39,426 nucleotides of DNA, taken from the NCBI GenBank assembly GCA_030756895.1, contig JAVBIX010000004.1, positions 1-39,426 of the forward strand, read 5' to 3'. Source of the DNA: Synechococcus sp. SP2 MAG. Its GTDB lineage: Bacteria; Cyanobacteriota; Cyanobacteriia; PCC-6307; Cyanobiaceae. Each line of letters opens with the position of its first letter. The first letter of the stretch is position 1. Below are positions 1 to 9,912 of this stretch, in pieces. The notes below the pieces were generated by a model. The model ran no database searches. It saw nothing but the letters and a program-made list of their open reading frames with translations, and was not told where the DNA came from. A program made the translations under genes and the position numbers.

Positions 1-306
1 AACGCCTACGACCTCAAAGAAGGCCAGATTGAGGAATTGCGTCCAGGGTTGATGCGCGAGGCCGAACGCTTCTTTATTCTTCAACAGATTGATACTCTCT
101 GGCGTGAACATCTACAGGCCATGGATGCGTTGCGTGAATCGGTGGGATTGCGAGGTTATGGACAGAAAGATCCGCTGATTGAATATAAAAATGAGGGCTA
201 CGATATGTTCTTAGAAATGATGACGAATATGCGCCGCAATGTGATTTACTCGATGTTTATGTTCCAGCCCGCTCCCCCTGCAGGGGCTCAGTCCACTTCG
301 GCATAA
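1..306 (+). CDS. secA: Preprotein translocase ATPase SecA, C-terminal fragment
   Basis: This is the last 101 codons of SecA, the cytoplasmic ATPase that drives unfolded preproteins through the SecYEG channel (and, in cyanobacteria, into thylakoids as well). The frame is open from the first base, so the gene begins outside the window. The visible part is the helical scaffold/wing end: the stretch with [16 protein letters not shown] is a hallmark of SecA, followed by [20 protein letters not shown] and the FLEMM helix. The protein ends in a short Pro/Ala-rich tail without the Cys-rich zinc-binding linker end of E. coli SecA, which is usual for cyanobacteria. It converges on cysE with about 26 bases between the stop codons and no clear terminator hairpin. 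Confidence 0.97.
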   Translation, partial: NAYDLKEGQIEELRPGLMREAERFFILQQIDTLWREHLQAMDALRESVGLRGYGQKDPLIEYKNEGYDMFLEMMTNMRRNVIYSMFMFQPAPPAGAQSTSA

Positions 307-332
307 CTAACTCCTGAAGAGAGAAGCGTTAC

Positions 333-1070
333 TTAGTCCCCCAGAAACTCAAGGATTTCTCGATCCTTGAGGTTTTGGGATTTTCCGGCACTTCCCTCAC
401 GAATGGGGCGTCCAGCAGACACCGCGTTTAGGCAACTCTGCAATTCGCCCACTTGATTTTCGAGTTGATCAATCCGCTCCATCAGGTTTCGGATCACATT
501 TGCTTCCGCATCGGGCAGGGCTGAGTGGGCTAGGGGGTTGATGCGCACGCCGCTCTGATGGATCACACGCCCAGGGATGCCCACCACGGTGCAGTTCTGC
601 TCAACACTGCGCACAACCACGGAGCCAGCACCAATCCTGGTGTTAGCACCCACCTCAATGGCCCCCAGCACCTTGGCGCCGGCTCCCACCACAACGTTGT
701 TGGCGAGCGTGGGGTGACGCTTGCCGCTGTCTTTGCCCGTACCGCCCAGGGTGACGCCTTGATAGAGCAGGCAGCGATCGCCAATTTCGCTGGTTTCACC
801 AATCACCACCCCCATGCCGTGATCGATGAACACGCTTCGGCCAATCGTGGCGCCCGGGTGGATCTCGATCCCAGTGATTCCTCGCCCAAGCTGGCTGAGC
901 AGCCTTGCCGGCAATTTCAGGGGTAGGCGGGAGCGCCAGAGCCGATGGCTCAGCCTGTGCAGGCTGATCGCTTGAAAGCCTGGGTAGCAAAGCAGGATCT
1001 CGAGTGGCCCGCGCGCTGCAGGATCCCGTTCGCGGATGATCGCAAAGTCGGCCCGAATTTGATCAAGCAT
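333..1070 (-). CDS. cysE: Serine O-acetyltransferase CysE
   Basis: Makes O-acetylserine from serine and acetyl-CoA, the committed step to cysteine. The 245-residue protein has an N-terminal helical domain followed by a left-handed beta-helix built from hexapeptide repeats (about residues 67-170). Family catalytic residues are visible: Asp83-His84 in FIDHGMG and His119 in GKRHP. A C-terminal extension after residue 170 ([16 protein letters not shown]) is predicted to be a short coiled coil. The ATG at 1070 lies directly before MLDQIRADF and gives the usual length of the shorter plant/cyanobacterial-type enzymes. It lies downstream of the GntR-type regulator on the same strand with about 80 bases between them, so co-transcription is possible but unproven. 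Confidence 0.96.
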   Translation of the reverse strand: MLDQIRADFAIIRERDPAARGPLEILLCYPGFQAISLHRLSHRLWRSRLPLKLPARLLSQLGRGITGIEIHPGATIGRSVFIDHGMGVVIGETSEIGDRCLLYQGVTLGGTGKDSGKRHPTLANNVVVGAGAKVLGAIEVGANTRIGAGSVVVRSVEQNCTVVGIPGRVIHQSGVRINPLAHSALPDAEANVIRNLMERIDQLENQVGELQSCLNAVSAGRPIREGSAGKSQNLKDREILEFLGD

Positions 1071-1150
1071 GGCCTTGCTGCTTTGAGCCTGTGGCTAGTG
1101 CACTCATCATCTCGTGCGAGCAACCCTTATCGCGGCGGATCCGTGCCTGA

Positions 1151-2140
1151 TCAGTGGCTGACCAAGCCAATTTCTTTGCGCAGTAGATCGATCGTGTCAC
1201 TGCTGAGATAGCTCTCGGCGCAGTGCACTTGGGGCATGCGCATCAGCTGGGAGCGGTTTTGACGCAGGCTTTGCTCCACCAGCGGCATGCTGGGGCGATC
1301 GCAAAGCACGTGGCTGGAGGCGCGCAGAAGGGCCAGCAGCCGGCTGCCGATGTCTGGAGTGGCTGTCATCAGCAGCAGGTCATTGCCGCGCATGCTGTGC
1401 AGGATCACCTCGGCGGCGCGCAGGATGCCGGGGCTGATGCTCACCAGGCCAACGCAGCTGCCTTGGCGCAGCTCTTTGAGCATCCCCAATTCCGCCTTGA
1501 AGTCATTGAGATCCACGGCAACGGCGCGCACACCGTGTTTCTTGGCCAATTCTTCTATGGGCTGGAGGAAGTATCTGCTGGTGACCACCGTTCCATTGCT
1601 CGCGTTCTCGAGCACGCTCTCCAGCTCTTCCATCGGCACCACTTCCACGGGCACGTTGATGTTGGGTTCGAGTTCTTCTGCGATCAGCATCGAAGCGCCA
1701 ATGTCTTCTCGCGGGGTGCTCACAAGCACCCGGGCGCCGCAGCGCAGGCGCCAATCGATTTCACGCGTGAGCAGTTCTCGGGTTTGCTGCAGAGTGCACC
1801 CAGCATTGAGCAGGCCATCCACGCATTTGCGCACCTCTCGATCGAGATCGGTGACGCCACGATTGCGGATATGGGGCGGCGTTCGGATTTCTCGTGGCTT
1901 TTGTTGATCGCGCACATAGATCCCAGAACCTGCCATCGCTTCCACCACCCCATCGGTTTCGAGCTGGCGGTACACCTTGCTGATGGTGTTGCGATGCAGG
2001 CCGGTCTGCATCGCCAGCTGTCTCGTACTCGGAAGACGATGGCCAGGCGGGTAGTGCCGGGCGGCGATTGCGAAACAGATCTGGTTGTAGAGCTGGGTCG
2101 ATGCCGGTATGTCGCTTTCCTGTTGGATGTGGAATCGCAC
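1151..2140 (-). CDS. GntR-type winged-helix regulator with a cyanobacterial C-terminal domain
   Basis: DNA-binding regulator with an N-terminal GntR winged helix (about residues 9-75: STQLYNQICFAI, the PPGHRLPSTRQLA recognition region, HRNTISKVYRQL). The roughly 250-residue C-terminal half does not look like a FadR, HutC or aminotransferase-type effector domain; it resembles the long C-terminal region of YtrA-like or cyanobacteria-specific GntR proteins. Its ligand and targets cannot be told from sequence. I chose the GTG at 2140, which gives MRFHIQQES and 329 residues, because the conserved part begins there; a TTG at 2194 would add 18 residues of low-complexity sequence. It is followed by cysE on the same strand, so a link to sulfur metabolism is possible but speculative. 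Confidence 0.88.
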   Translation of the reverse strand: MRFHIQQESDIPASTQLYNQICFAIAARHYPPGHRLPSTRQLAMQTGLHRNTISKVYRQLETDGVVEAMAGSGIYVRDQQKPREIRTPPHIRNRGVTDLDREVRKCVDGLLNAGCTLQQTRELLTREIDWRLRCGARVLVSTPREDIGASMLIAEELEPNINVPVEVVPMEELESVLENASNGTVVTSRYFLQPIEELAKKHGVRAVAVDLNDFKAELGMLKELRQGSCVGLVSISPGILRAAEVILHSMRGNDLLLMTATPDIGSRLLALLRASSHVLCDRPSMPLVEQSLRQNRSQLMRMPQVHCAESYLSSDTIDLLRKEIGLVSH

Positions 2141-2243
2141 GCCGGTGGACCGGATTGATGTGGCCACCTTAAGGACTGGACGGCTTGGTGACAATTGCTG
2201 AGCTGATCCTTGCCCCGATCTAGCGGCTTATCTTCACGCGCTG

Positions 2244-3023
2244 ATGCCTACTCCATCTCTTTTCCCTCCTCTTCTGCCCGAGCCATCGCCAGGGTGCTGG
2301 GTGATGGTGAACACCGGTCCGGTGCCGTTGCGCTGTTGGTGGGCGCCCACCAACAGCGCGAAGCCAGCGAGGCGTGCCGTGATCGTGCTTCCTGAGATTT
2401 TTGGCCTGAATTGTTGGGTGCGGGGTGTGGCCGATCGCTTGTCGGCGGCTGGTGTTCCGGCCTTAGCGATTCCGCTGTTTGCGCGCACGGCTCCAGAGCT
2501 GGAGTTGGGCTACAGCCCCGAGTCCACCCGTGAAGGTCGACGTCATAAGGAGGCCACGACCAGCGAGGGGATCCTTGCGGATGTTCAAGCCTCAATCGAT
2601 TGGTTGCGGCTGGCTCTTGAAGCCTGTGATCAGCCGCTGCGCATCACGGTGGTGGGGTTCTGTTTTGGCGGGCATGCCGCTCTGCTGGCCTCCACCCTTG
2701 CTGATGTGCAGGTCAGTTTGGATTTTTATGGGGCAGGGGTGAGCCGTGGGAGGCCCGGTGGAGGAGCCCCCAGCTTGGAGCTGCTGCCCTCGGTGCATGG
2801 AGAGCTGCATTGCTTGTGCGGCAGCATCGATCCCCTGATCCCAAGCTCAGAGCAACAGGCGATTCAGGCTGCACTGCAAACGGAGGATTCCAGTGGACTG
2901 CGTTTGCGCTATAGCGCCTTTGAGGGCGCTGATCACGGCTTCATGTGCGAAGCCCGTGATCAGTATCACCAGCCCTCAGCACAGGAGGGATGGAGGCTGC
3001 TTCTGGAAGCAGCTCAGTCTTGA
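2244..3023 (+). CDS. Dienelactone hydrolase family protein
   Basis: An alpha/beta hydrolase of the dienelactone hydrolase family, cytoplasmic, substrate unknown. The cysteine-type catalytic triad is visible: Cys140 in GFCFGG, Asp196 in GSIDPLIP and His231 in [14 protein letters not shown] (residues 49-56) matches the family's conserved first strand-loop with its Glu. The gene is 259 codons, slightly long at the N-terminus; a start at ATG 2304 (MVNTGPV) would also keep the whole domain. A perfect 30-bp palindrome sits in codons 29-39 (see the repeat entry). The stop codon overlaps the 3' end of the convergent infC by 10 bases. It is divergently placed from the GntR-type regulator, a common position for a regulated target. 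Confidence 0.9.
   Translation: MPTPSLFPPLLPEPSPGCWVMVNTGPVPLRCWWAPTNSAKPARRAVIVLPEIFGLNCWVRGVADRLSAAGVPALAIPLFARTAPELELGYSPESTREGRRHKEATTSEGILADVQASIDWLRLALEACDQPLRITVVGFCFGGHAALLASTLADVQVSLDFYGAGVSRGRPGGGAPSLELLPSVHGELHCLCGSIDPLIPSSEQQAIQAALQTEDSSGLRLRYSAFEGADHGFMCEARDQYHQPSAQEGWRLLLEAAQS
2330..2359. repeat. Perfect 30-bp palindrome with no loop inside the hydrolase gene
   Basis: The 15-base arm GCGCTGTTGGTGGGC at 2330-2344 is followed immediately by its exact reverse complement at 2345-2359. A smaller palindrome (CACCGG, one T, CCGGTG) lies just upstream at 2312-2324. Because of the symmetry, both strands can be read as [10 protein letters not shown] in a non-coding frame. In the gene's own frame it encodes a segment near the N-terminus ([10 protein letters not shown]). 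The symmetry is directly visible; the function is unknown. It could be an operator for a dimeric protein such as the adjacent GntR-type regulator, a cruciform or hairpin, or chance. Confidence 0.9.
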
Positions 3024-3652
3024 GTGATGATCCGACGCGCTGGTGAAGGAATAGTGCGCACAGCGTTGTTCCCTGCTCCGTCTTCCTTGTCTTTCTTCAA
3101 CAGCGGTGCTTTGCGCGGTGTGAGAAACATGATCATGTTGCGGCCCTCGCGTTTAGGCGGCTGTTGCACCTCGGCGGGCTCCTCTAGGTCTTTGGCCATC
3201 CTGCGCAGCAACACTTCTGCCAACGCGGTGTGCTGAATTTCCCGGCCGCGGAAAATCACCGTGCACTTCACCTTGTCGCCGGCTTTAAGGAAGCGCTGGG
3301 CTTGACCAATGCGGACGTCGTAATCGTGAGAATCGATCTTGTAACGCATCTTGACTTCTTTGACTTCGGTCTGATGCGACTTCTTCTTTGCTTCTTTGGC
3401 TTTCTTTTCTTGCTCGAATTTGAATTTGCCGTAATCCATGATCCGGCATACCGGCGGATCGGCTTTCTCGCTCACCAGCACGAGATCGAGCTCGCGTTCA
3501 CGCGCAACTTCTAGTGCTTTTTCCCGGTCGATTACCCCGAGCTGCTCTCCGTCTGCGTCAACAACCCTGAGCTGTGGGTAGCTGATGCGGTCATTGATGT
3601 TGGGGAGCTCCCGGACGGGGGCGCGACGGTCAAAGCGAGGACGTGGGGGCAT
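3014..3652 (-). CDS. infC: Translation initiation factor IF-3
   Basis: IF-3 binds the 30S subunit, checks the start codon and initiator tRNA, and prevents early 50S joining. Both domains are visible: the N-domain starts at [20 protein letters not shown] and runs through [35 protein letters not shown], then a Lys-rich linker, then the C-domain with [16 protein letters not shown] and [18 protein letters not shown]. At 212 residues it is longer than the E. coli protein because of a basic C-terminal tail. The ATG at 3652 fits. miaA lies upstream on the same strand with a 53-base spacer, which holds a 7-bp inverted repeat (CTGCTGA at 3669-3675, TCAGCAG at 3689-3695) that could fold in the infC leader. 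Confidence 0.98.
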   Translation of the reverse strand: MPPRPRFDRRAPVRELPNINDRISYPQLRVVDADGEQLGVIDREKALEVARERELDLVLVSEKADPPVCRIMDYGKFKFEQEKKAKEAKKKSHQTEVKEVKMRYKIDSHDYDVRIGQAQRFLKAGDKVKCTVIFRGREIQHTALAEVLLRRMAKDLEEPAEVQQPPKREGRNMIMFLTPRKAPLLKKDKEDGAGNNAVRTIPSPARRIITQD

Positions 3653-3705
3653 TCAGTGTGGTGAAGGACTGCTGATTGAAAGCGGTGCTCAGCAGAGATT
3701 GCTCT

Positions 3706-4638
3706 TCAGTCTAGACACGCTTCGATCAGGCTTATTGCTTCGCTGAGCGCTTCCTGACCTTCTAACCAGTGGGGGTTGTGTTGACGGCGGAACCAGGTGC
3801 GTTGTCGCTTGGCGAATTGTTGGGTCCGCCGGGTGGTGGTGGCGATGGCCTCCGCTTCGCTCAGGCCTCCTTGCAGCACCTCGAGCGCTTCGCCGTAACC
3901 GATCGTTTTCAGCATGGGGAGGTCAGACCCATAGCGCTGGCTCAGCTGCTGAGTTTCGGCAAGCAAGCCCTCTTGATAGATCTGCTGGGTGCGTTGGGCG
4001 ATGCGTGAGCGCAGCTCCACGGGATTGAGTCCGAGCTCCAGCACCCGCCAGGGCGGTGGATTGGCCGACTGTTGCTCACTCATCGGTTTGCCGCTGGCAT
4101 ACAGCACTTCCAGAGCGCGTTGGGTGCGAACTGCGTCCGCAGGGGCAATCTTGGCGGCCGCTTGAGGATCGGCCTGTTGGAGGAGTTGATGGCAGTTCGT
4201 TTGACCAAGCTCTAGGAGTTGGCGGCGTAGCTCGGCTTGAGGAGGCACGGCTGGGGGCTGCAGTCCCTGGGTAAGGGCCTTGAGGTACAGGCCGCTGCCT
4301 CCGGCTAAAAAAGCCACGCCTCGATTCTTGAGCACTTGGCTCACGGCGGCAGCGGCTTCCTGCTGAAATTCCTGAAGCGTGATCGGTTGATCAGGGGAGC
4401 GCAGGTCGAGCAGGTGATGGGTCACGCGCTGTTGTTGCTCGGCCGTGGGTTTGGCCGTGCCGATATCCATCTCTCGGTAGAGCTGGCGAGAATCGATGTT
4501 GAGGATCTCCAGCTGGAAGTGCTCAGCAAGCTCCAGCGCGAGCGCGGTTTTGCCACTCGCCGTCGGGCCCACCAGTGCCACCACAAGGGGAGCCTCTGCG
4601 TTGGCTGTGGTCCCGAATTCAGGGCTGATCTGATTCAT
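3706..4638 (-). CDS. miaA: tRNA dimethylallyltransferase MiaA
   Basis: Transfers a dimethylallyl group to N6 of A37 in tRNAs that read codons beginning with U. The P-loop GPTASGKT (residues 24-31), the DSRQLY motif (49-54) and GTAKP (60-64) are characteristic, and the Arg/Gln-rich end QRTWFRRQ is the usual C-terminal signature. I chose the ATG at 4638 (MNQISPEF, 310 residues, normal family length). The frame stays open to 4758, which would add 40 non-conserved residues and overlap the start of the divergent gyrB. infC follows on the same strand. The miaA-gyrB spacer (4639-4756) should carry the promoters for both directions. Confidence 0.95.
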   Translation of the reverse strand: MNQISPEFGTTANAEAPLVVALVGPTASGKTALALELAEHFQLEILNIDSRQLYREMDIGTAKPTAEQQQRVTHHLLDLRSPDQPITLQEFQQEAAAAVSQVLKNRGVAFLAGGSGLYLKALTQGLQPPAVPPQAELRRQLLELGQTNCHQLLQQADPQAAAKIAPADAVRTQRALEVLYASGKPMSEQQSANPPPWRVLELGLNPVELRSRIAQRTQQIYQEGLLAETQQLSQRYGSDLPMLKTIGYGEALEVLQGGLSEAEAIATTTRRTQQFAKRQRTWFRRQHNPHWLEGQEALSEAISLIEACLD

Positions 4639-4679
4639 CGAAGAAACGATGGGGTGCATCCCCTTTGAAAATGACGCGT

Positions 4680-4703
4680 CAGAGGCTTCTGCGTGCGCCT
4701 CTG
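4680..4703. repeat. Inverted repeat in the miaA-gyrB divergent spacer
   Basis: CAGAGGC at 4680-4686 and its exact complement GCCTCTG at 4697-4703 flank 10 bases. It lies in the only non-coding DNA between divergent miaA and gyrB, so it could be an operator or a leader hairpin. gyrase genes are often controlled by supercoiling, but nothing here shows that this repeat is involved. Confidence 0.45.
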
Positions 4704-4729
4704 GGATACCGGTGGTAAGTTGACCATGA

Positions 4730-6723
<1,994 letters not shown>

Positions 6724-6724
<1 letters not shown>

Positions 6725-7062
6725 TGCGGATGTCAACAGGGTTTGTGTTGCGCTGGGGTTGGCTTCTTGGTGTGGCCTTGATGGCACCAGCGGCACTTCC
6801 TGCCGGTGGGGCTCAGCGACGGCTTCCACCCTTGCGCCGCGAGGAGGGCAAAAGCCCCTTGCTCAGTGGTGAGTGCTGTGTGTTGCGCTCCAGCCCGCTT
6901 GTTGAAGCCCCTGCCCTACGGCGGTTGGAGTTAGGCACTCCGCTCCAGATGTTGCGTCATTGGCGTGGAGACGACGGCCGCGACTGGATCCAAGTTCAGA
7001 TGTCCTCAGGCGCTGGCTTGCCTGTTGGCTTTCAGCCCGTTCGCGGTTGGGTGCGTGGCTGA
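6724..7062 (+). CDS. Small exported SH3-like protein
   Basis: A 112-residue protein not assigned to a characterised family. It begins with a likely signal peptide (positive [13 protein letters not shown], hydrophobic [17 protein letters not shown]), followed by about 80 residues with the pattern of a bacterial SH3 fold: [38 protein letters not shown] and a final RGWVRG. Such domains often bind cell-wall peptides, but that is only family knowledge. The ATG overlaps the gyrB stop by one base, and its end overlaps the GTG start of the first crcB, so it is probably translated in a coupled run. There is no evident functional link to gyrase or to fluoride export. Confidence 0.75.
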
Positions 7063-7465
7063 ATCCTTCACGGCTGGTCAGGTCGTGCTGGTAGGAATTG
7101 GGGCGATTCCTGGAGCGTGGCTGCGGCTGCGGATTGTCAATCACTTTGAGCCGATGGTTCCCCGCAAGCACTGGGGAACCTTTGCGGTGAATCTTGTAGC
7201 GGCCTTTGCCCTAGGTCTGGTGCTTGGCCTGCAAGCGAATGATCCCTGCACAACGTCGAAGGGTGTTTCGGGGCTGACGTTGCTAGTGGCTGTGGGCTTT
7301 TTTGGCAGCCTCAGTACGTTTTCTACGTTTGCGGTTGAGTTGCTCAACACCCTCAAGCAGAGGCATTGGCGTGAATCGTTGCTGCTCGGCGTTGGTTCGA
7401 TCCTGGGTGGTTTGATTGCGGCTGGCCTTGGCTATGGGCTTGGCTTGGCCGAGGGGGTCGCCTGA
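7055..7465 (+). CDS. crcB: Fluoride channel CrcB/Fluc, first of a tandem pair
   Basis: Small integral membrane protein of the Fluc family, which lets fluoride leave the cell as dual-topology dimers. Four hydrophobic segments and the family motifs are visible: [12 protein letters not shown] near the N-terminus, [15 protein letters not shown], and [15 protein letters not shown], which carries the pore Phe/Ser/Thr positions. The chosen GTG at 7055 (VAESFTAGQ) gives 136 residues; the frame is open upstream to 6965 but that part is out-of-family and inside the previous gene. The stop shares bases with the ATG of the second crcB, indicating translational coupling. Lineages with two adjacent copies often form heterodimeric channels, which is inferred here. 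Confidence 0.9.
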   Translation: MAESFTAGQVVLVGIGAIPGAWLRLRIVNHFEPMVPRKHWGTFAVNLVAAFALGLVLGLQANDPCTTSKGVSGLTLLVAVGFFGSLSTFSTFAVELLNTLKQRHWRESLLLGVGSILGGLIAAGLGYGLGLAEGVA

Positions 7466-7857
7466 TGCCGCAGTCTTCTTCCAGCGCAAACCAGCTCACC
7501 CTTCGCCAAGACCTGAGCGAGCTATTGCTTGTAGCGCTTGGTGCCGTTCCTGGCGCTGTAATCCGTTGGCAAATAGGGTCCCACCTGCCTGACAACGACG
7601 TGATTGTGAACGTGCTCGGCGCGTTCATTTTGGGCTGGTTGGTTGGGCTTCCGCTCCGCCCGAAACGTCAGCTATTGGTTGGTATCGGTTTCTGCGGTTC
7701 GCTCACCACATTCAGCAGCTGGATGGTGCACTGCGTGACCTTCATCGCTCAAGGCGACTGGCTTGCTGCATTGGGGTTGATTGGCCTCACCCTGGGGCTG
7801 GGGCTGGGTGCCGCAGCCCTGGGTGTCTTCGTAGGCCGGAGCTTGGTTAGGCGTTAA
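7465..7857 (+). CDS. crcB: Fluoride channel CrcB/Fluc, second of a tandem pair
   Basis: Second Fluc-family protein, 130 residues, four predicted membrane segments. Motifs: GAVPGAVIRWQIG, NDVIVNVLGAFILGWLVG and GFCGSLTTFSSWMVH. The two copies differ considerably outside these motifs, so this is not a recent duplication; in two-gene systems the partners insert with opposite orientation and form one channel. ATG at 7465 overlaps the first copy's TGA by one base. The last 11 bases overlap the convergent glutathione peroxidase gene. I saw no fluoride riboswitch upstream, and the pair seems to depend on the gyrB-side promoter or an internal one. Confidence 0.92.
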   Translation: MPQSSSSANQLTLRQDLSELLLVALGAVPGAVIRWQIGSHLPDNDVIVNVLGAFILGWLVGLPLRPKRQLLVGIGFCGSLTTFSSWMVHCVTFIAQGDWLAALGLIGLTLGLGLGAAALGVFVGRSLVRR

Positions 7858-8326
7858 GAGCAGACGCAATCGCAGCCTTTAGTTCATCTGAATCGGGCTC
7901 AACGCCGCTTTTGAAGCGTGCGATCACCGTGCCGTCTTTGCCCACAAGGAACTTCTCAAAGTTCCAAGCCACATCGCCTGAAGGCTCTGTTGTGTTGAGG
8001 GTGGTGTATGGCTCAGTGGTGCTTCCAGTGGCATGCACTTTGTCGAACAGCTCAAAGCTGGCGTTGTAAGTGGTGGAACAGAAGCTTTTGATCTCCTCCA
8101 AAGAGCCGGGCTCTTGACCGCCAAAGTCGTTGCAGGGGAAGCCCAAAACCTGAAGGCCTTGAGCGCCGTAACTGTCTTGCAACGCTTGCAGACCGCTGTA
8201 CTGACGCGTGAAGCCGCAGCGGCTCGCCACGTTCACGATTAACAGCACCTTGCCGGAGTAAGAGCCGAGTGATTTGTTGGCGCCGTCGGGAGTGTTGACG
8301 GACACGTTGCTGATGTTTGGGGCCAT
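7847..8326 (-). CDS. Glutathione peroxidase family protein
   Basis: Thiol peroxidase of the glutathione peroxidase family, reducing hydrogen peroxide or lipid hydroperoxides. The peroxidatic residue is Cys37 in NVASRCGFT (cysteine, not selenocysteine), followed by the FPCNDFGGQEPG motif (63-74) with Gln71 and by Trp121-Asn122 in AWNFEKFLV, which completes the catalytic tetrad. Cyanobacterial members usually take electrons from thioredoxin or NADPH-linked systems instead of glutathione, so the name is a family label. I chose the ATG at 8326 (MAPNISNV, 159 residues, normal length); the frame is open to 8443 but the extra part is not family-like and overlaps mgtE. Its 3' end overlaps crcB by 11 bases. 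Confidence 0.93.
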   Translation of the reverse strand: MAPNISNVSVNTPDGANKSLGSYSGKVLLIVNVASRCGFTRQYSGLQALQDSYGAQGLQVLGFPCNDFGGQEPGSLEEIKSFCSTTYNASFELFDKVHATGSTTEPYTTLNTTEPSGDVAWNFEKFLVGKDGTVIARFKSGVEPDSDELKAAIASALNA

Positions 8327-8331
8327 AACTA

Positions 8332-8360
8332 TTGAGAGTGCAATCGGCGCTGACGATAAC
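8332..8360 (+). promoter_or_regulatory. Possible sigma70-type promoter for mgtE
   Basis: TTGAGA at 8332-8337 and GATAAC at 8355-8360 are spaced by 17 bases, close to the TTGACA/TATAAT consensus, about 45 bases before the mgtE ATG. It lies just outside the start of the divergent glutathione peroxidase gene. Position and spacing fit; the -10 match is only partial. Confidence 0.3.
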
Positions 8361-8405
8361 CGGCGACCGCCCCTCTTACACTGGAAGTGTGGCTGGGCGG
8401 AGAGC

Positions 8406-9860
8406 ATGGAAGAAGCCCACGGCCGCAGCGGTGTGAGCGTCACGAATGATCTGGTGGCTGAGGTTGTTGCTCAGCAACTGGAATCGATGTTGTCGGTTGG
8501 CAATTACGACGGAGTCAAGTTGCTCTTGGCTCCGGTTCAGCCCGTGGATGTGGCGGAAGCGGTTGGCTGCCTACCGCGAACGCTGCAGGCCCTTGCTTTT
8601 CGCTTGCTCGGCAAGGACGAAGCGATTGAGGTGTACGAATACCTCGAGCCAGCCATTCAGCAAAGCTTGTTGGAACGGCTGCGCTCCAGTGAAGTGTTGG
8701 AGCTTGTGGAAGAGATGTCACCCGATGACCGGGTGCGCCTGCTCGATGAGTTGCCGGCCAAAGTGGTGCGCCGTCTTTTGGTGGAGCTCAGTCCCGCCGA
8801 GCGGCGGGTGACCGCCCAGCTCCTTGGCTATGCCCCCGAAACGGCTGGCCGTTTGATGACAACGGAATACATCGATCTCAAGGAATTTCATAGTGCCGCG
8901 CAGGCTCTCACCATCGTTCGACGCCGTGCGAGAGAAACCGAAACGATCTACAGCCTCTATGTCACCGACGGGCAGCGCCACCTCACTGGAATCCTGTCTT
9001 TGCGTGATTTGGTCACGGCCGACCCCAGCGATTGCATTGGTGATGTGATGACGCGAGAGGTGGTGAGCGTTGGCACCGATATCGATCAGGAGGAGGTGGC
9101 CCGTGCGATTCAGCGCTACGACTTCCTTGCTGTGCCTGTTGTGGACCGGGAACGTCGTCTTGTCGGGATCGTCACGGTGGATGACGTGATCGACGTGATC
9201 GAGCAGGAGGCCACCCGTGACCTCTATGCCGCTGGTGCGGTGGAGGCTGGTGATGAGGATGACTACTTCCAGAGCAATTTGTTCACCGTCGCGCGGCGGC
9301 GCGTGGTGTGGCTTGCGGTCTTGGTAATTGCAAATATCTTCACAACCCAGGTGATCGCGATGAACGATGGCGTGCTGCGTGAGGTTGTGATGCTTGCGGC
9401 ATTCATCCCCCTCTTAATTGGGACCGGCGGGAACGTGGGTGCCCAGAGTTCCACGGTGGTGATTCGTGGATTGAGCACCCAGCGCATTCAATCTTTGGGT
9501 CCCTGGCGGGCTGTTGTCCGAGAGGCGCTCGCCGGCGCCTTACTGGGCCTGCTGATGCTTTTTGTTGTGGTGCCATTTGCTTGGTGGCGTGGCGACGGCC
9601 CACTTGTAGGGATGGCGGTCGGCATCAGTTTGCTTGCGATTACCACCCTGGCCGCCACGGCGGGTGCTGCGTTGCCGTTGCTGTTTAACCGCATGGGCCT
9701 CGATCCAGCCCTGATGTCAGCTCCTTTCATCACCACGGCCACAGACGTAGCGGGCGTGTTCATCTATTTGAAAACAGCTCAGTGGTTGCTGCTGCATGCG
9801 CCCCAGCTGCTCGAGACCACGAGTATTTCTACTCATCTAGCCACTTCTTTCGCTTTCTGA
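8406..9860 (+). CDS. mgtE: Magnesium channel MgtE
   Basis: Mg2+-gated Mg2+ channel of the inner membrane. The 484-residue protein shows the full family layout: a cytoplasmic helical N-domain (about residues 20-140, with ELVEEMSPDDRVRLLDELP), two CBS domains (about 150-265, with MTREVVSVGTD and the YDFLAVPVVD repeat) that sense Mg2+, and five membrane segments in the C-terminal third. The channel signature IPLLIGTGGNVGAQSST is intact. The ATG at 8406 gives MEEAHGRSG; the frame is open upstream to 8274, but that part overlaps the divergent peroxidase gene. A promoter-like pair precedes it. The sigma factor gene follows after 52 bases. Confidence 0.95.
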   Translation: MEEAHGRSGVSVTNDLVAEVVAQQLESMLSVGNYDGVKLLLAPVQPVDVAEAVGCLPRTLQALAFRLLGKDEAIEVYEYLEPAIQQSLLERLRSSEVLELVEEMSPDDRVRLLDELPAKVVRRLLVELSPAERRVTAQLLGYAPETAGRLMTTEYIDLKEFHSAAQALTIVRRRARETETIYSLYVTDGQRHLTGILSLRDLVTADPSDCIGDVMTREVVSVGTDIDQEEVARAIQRYDFLAVPVVDRERRLVGIVTVDDVIDVIEQEATRDLYAAGAVEAGDEDDYFQSNLFTVARRRVVWLAVLVIANIFTTQVIAMNDGVLREVVMLAAFIPLLIGTGGNVGAQSSTVVIRGLSTQRIQSLGPWRAVVREALAGALLGLLMLFVVVPFAWWRGDGPLVGMAVGISLLAITTLAATAGAALPLLFNRMGLDPALMSAPFITTATDVAGVFIYLKTAQWLLLHAPQLLETTSISTHLATSFAF

Positions 9861-9912
9861 GAGTTCGTTTACGTTTCTTAGGGTTACTCTTTACACAACT
9901 CAATGAAGCGTC

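Noticed and set aside
558-926. Long open frame opposite cysE
   Set aside because: It is the antisense shadow of cysE, His/Asn-rich with no recognisable domain, while cysE has clear catalytic residues on the other strand.
1223-2158. 311-codon frame opposite the GntR-type regulator
   Set aside because: It has His/Gln-rich composition typical of an antisense frame of a GC-rich gene, and no conserved fold is visible.
8274-8405. Longer N-terminus of MgtE
   Set aside because: The extra 44 codons overlap the divergent glutathione peroxidase start and have no family similarity.
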